A stretch of 64,000 nucleotides of DNA from ATX-6F1 sp943369485 (GTDB taxonomy: Bacteria; Cyanobacteriota; Cyanobacteriia; PCC-6307; Cyanobiaceae): assembly GCA_943369485.1 (NCBI GenBank), contig CALRNH020000003.1, forward strand, positions 138,985-202,984. The letters are read 5' to 3'. The stretch's first letter is position 1. The number at the start of each line of letters is the position of its first letter. The notes under the pieces were generated by a model, which did not search any database, was not told the origin of the DNA, and worked only from the letters and a program-made list of their open reading frames with translations. Shown here piece by piece: positions 62,911-64,000 of this stretch. Made by a program: the position numbers and the translations under genes.

Positions 62911-63861
62911 ATGTCCGGTGAACCCCCTGTGGACCCGCAGTTACCTGCTTCTGTCAGCTCCCCGCTCAGGCTGGGCCATGGTCCTCGGCGTGGGTTCCTT
63001 TTGGCCACTCTCGGTTGTGTCTTCGCCCTGGCGGGCTGCGGAGAAGCCAAGCCGCCCCGGGAGCTGAGCCAGGTCAAGGCGGTCAGTGATCAGCTGCTGC
63101 GGGCCAACGCCATCCGCACCACCCCCATCCGCTTCGCGATCGAGGCCGGGGAGACGGCCCCCTACTGGGCCCAGAAGGCTGGCCTGTGCAAGGCCAGCAA
63201 GCAGGAGAAGGAGGCGGGTGACGCCTGCGAGCATTGGGCCCACCTCTCGCCGACGGAAGCCGAAACCCCGGCCCATCGCCAGATCAACCGTCTCTCCTAC
63301 CTGCTGGGCACGGCCAGCGCACGCACCTATGCCCACGGTCTGATCACCTTCGATCGGTCCTTCTTCCTCGTCCATGAAGACGACCCTGGTGCCCTGCGCT
63401 GCGTCCTCGCCCACGAACTCACCCATTTCCTGCGCCGCCATGCCTTCCTCAGCTCCCGGGCGGCCAATGGACTCTGGAAGGAGTTGCCGGAGGAGCAGCG
63501 CCACAGGGCCCTGGCCCGGCTCTCCCGGCAGCAGGAACTGGCGGCCGATCGCAACGCCATGCTGATGACCGCCATCGCCGGCCACGACCCAGTGCTCTGT
63601 GTCCAGCAGCTGCAGAACGGCGCCCAGCTGGACGCCGACTATGCCCCGGAGGAGCCCCTGGAAACGCACCCGGGCTACACCCGCCGGCTTTCCGCAGCCA
63701 AGGCCTACCTCAAGGGCCCCTTGCAGCGGGATCTGGCCGCCTGGCGCAAGACCCAGGCCAGCCGTGGCGACGGCCCGGCCGCCACCCCGCGCTGGAGCTG
63801 GGATCCGTCAGACCAACTGCTCACCGTGCGGACCCTGCCGGAGTCTGGCTCCGAGCCCTAG
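62911..63861 (+). CDS. M48-type metallopeptidase lipoprotein
   Basis: 316 residues. Lipobox LAGC near residue 45 predicts outer- or inner-membrane attachment on the periplasmic side. The zinc site is HELTH (168-172) with the third ligand Glu about residue 209 in SRQQELAADRNAML, the standard M48/BepA-like arrangement. It probably degrades misassembled envelope proteins. ATG at 62911. The IS element begins directly after its stop codon. Confidence 0.88.
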   Translation: MSGEPPVDPQLPASVSSPLRLGHGPRRGFLLATLGCVFALAGCGEAKPPRELSQVKAVSDQLLRANAIRTTPIRFAIEAGETAPYWAQKAGLCKASKQEKEAGDACEHWAHLSPTEAETPAHRQINRLSYLLGTASARTYAHGLITFDRSFFLVHEDDPGALRCVLAHELTHFLRRHAFLSSRAANGLWKELPEEQRHRALARLSRQQELAADRNAMLMTAIAGHDPVLCVQQLQNGAQLDADYAPEEPLETHPGYTRRLSAAKAYLKGPLQRDLAAWRKTQASRGDGPAATPRWSWDPSDQLLTVRTLPESGSEP

Positions 63862-64000
63862 GAGGCTGCTGAAAAACCAACCAAGCCGCGTGAGAATGGC
63901 CCAACGGCACTGAGCGGATGCGCGGCCAGCAGGAGCGGACCGGTCCTCTGTTCTCCTACGTCTCCACTGAGGATCGAATCCCCAAGGGCCATCCCCTGCG
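63862..64000 (+). mobile_element. Left end of an insertion sequence (IS5-like)
   Basis: Starts with GAGGCTGCTGAAAAACC at about 63863-63879, a terminal-repeat type common in IS elements with this transposase, immediately after the peptidase stop. The transposase begins 55 bases further. The right end is outside the window. Confidence 0.75.
63918..64000 (+). CDS. Transposase, N-terminal fragment (window edge)
   Basis: Begins MRGQQERTGPLFSYVSTEDR and continues IPKGHPLR to the end of the window, matching the conserved opening (MRGxxxxxxxLFSYVSxEDRxPxxHPLR) of DUF772-containing IS5-like transposases. Frame is intact as far as visible, in contrast to the decayed IS5 copy at 61045-61500, and belongs to a different subgroup. 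Confidence 0.8.
   Translation, partial: MRGQQERTGPLFSYVSTEDRIPKGHPL

Overview
The window looks like chromosomal DNA of a freshwater picocyanobacterium of the Cyanobium/Synechococcus group. Evidence: very high G+C in most genes; recurring HIP1-type GCGATCGC octamers (for example near 1129, 1611 and 10862); a phycobilisome linker; a type III glutamine synthetase of the cyanobacterial GlnN kind; an inverted PyrF-PyrE fusion; and small families typical of picocyanobacteria (Nif11-like, DUF3104-like, DUF3721-like, DUF2808-like). This placement is an inference from gene content. No rRNA, intact tRNA or CRISPR array was seen.

Layout. 0-13 kb: a P-type cation ATPase with an unusually short N-terminus, two small RpoD-like sigma factors (3.0-3.9 and 11.5-12.3 kb), a GST-like protein, a DedA protein, and a minus-strand operon of methyltransferase, NCS2-like permease and DUF985 cupin. 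13-20 kb: central metabolism, with glycogen phosphorylase, the PyrF-PyrE fusion and glnN. 20-26 kb: a cyclic-di-GMP/exopolysaccharide module, with a PAS-GGDEF-EAL protein facing a cellulose-synthase-like transferase that carries a probable PilZ domain, translationally coupled to an HlyD-type protein. 26-34 kb: rhomboid protease, SIMPL protein, and an RND efflux operon ending in a minimal SepF-like gene. 33-39 kb: PfkB kinase, UspA, small hypotheticals, a secreted DUF1400-like protein, CorA and an HNH/AP2 protein. 39-46 kb: a B12-binding radical SAM protein, a GT4-debranching enzyme operon, an RRM RNA-binding protein with a clear terminator, and a phycobilisome rod linker.

47-52.8 kb is a copper (or silver) resistance island: two DUF305 proteins, a MerR-type regulator, two DUF3721-like secreted peptides, a small membrane protein, a CopA-like ATPase without an N-terminal metal-binding domain, and a cupredoxin. 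Two nearly identical MerR-type promoters, one on each strand, appear to tie the island into one regulon.

53-56.6 kb holds a divergent cluster of a membrane/coiled-coil protein, a lipoprotein joining a solute-binding-like domain to a VWA domain, and a stand-alone solute-binding protein. The two binding domains share an RSNSG motif. This is the best candidate for an undescribed system. 56.6-58.8 kb has a VOC protein, a nuclease, a TspO-like protein and a Nif11-like protein. 58.8-62.2 kb is a lower-G+C accessory segment with a GT2 gene and a decayed IS5-type transposase. The window ends with an ICMT-like methyltransferase, an M48 lipoprotein peptidase and the left end of an apparently intact insertion sequence running off the edge.
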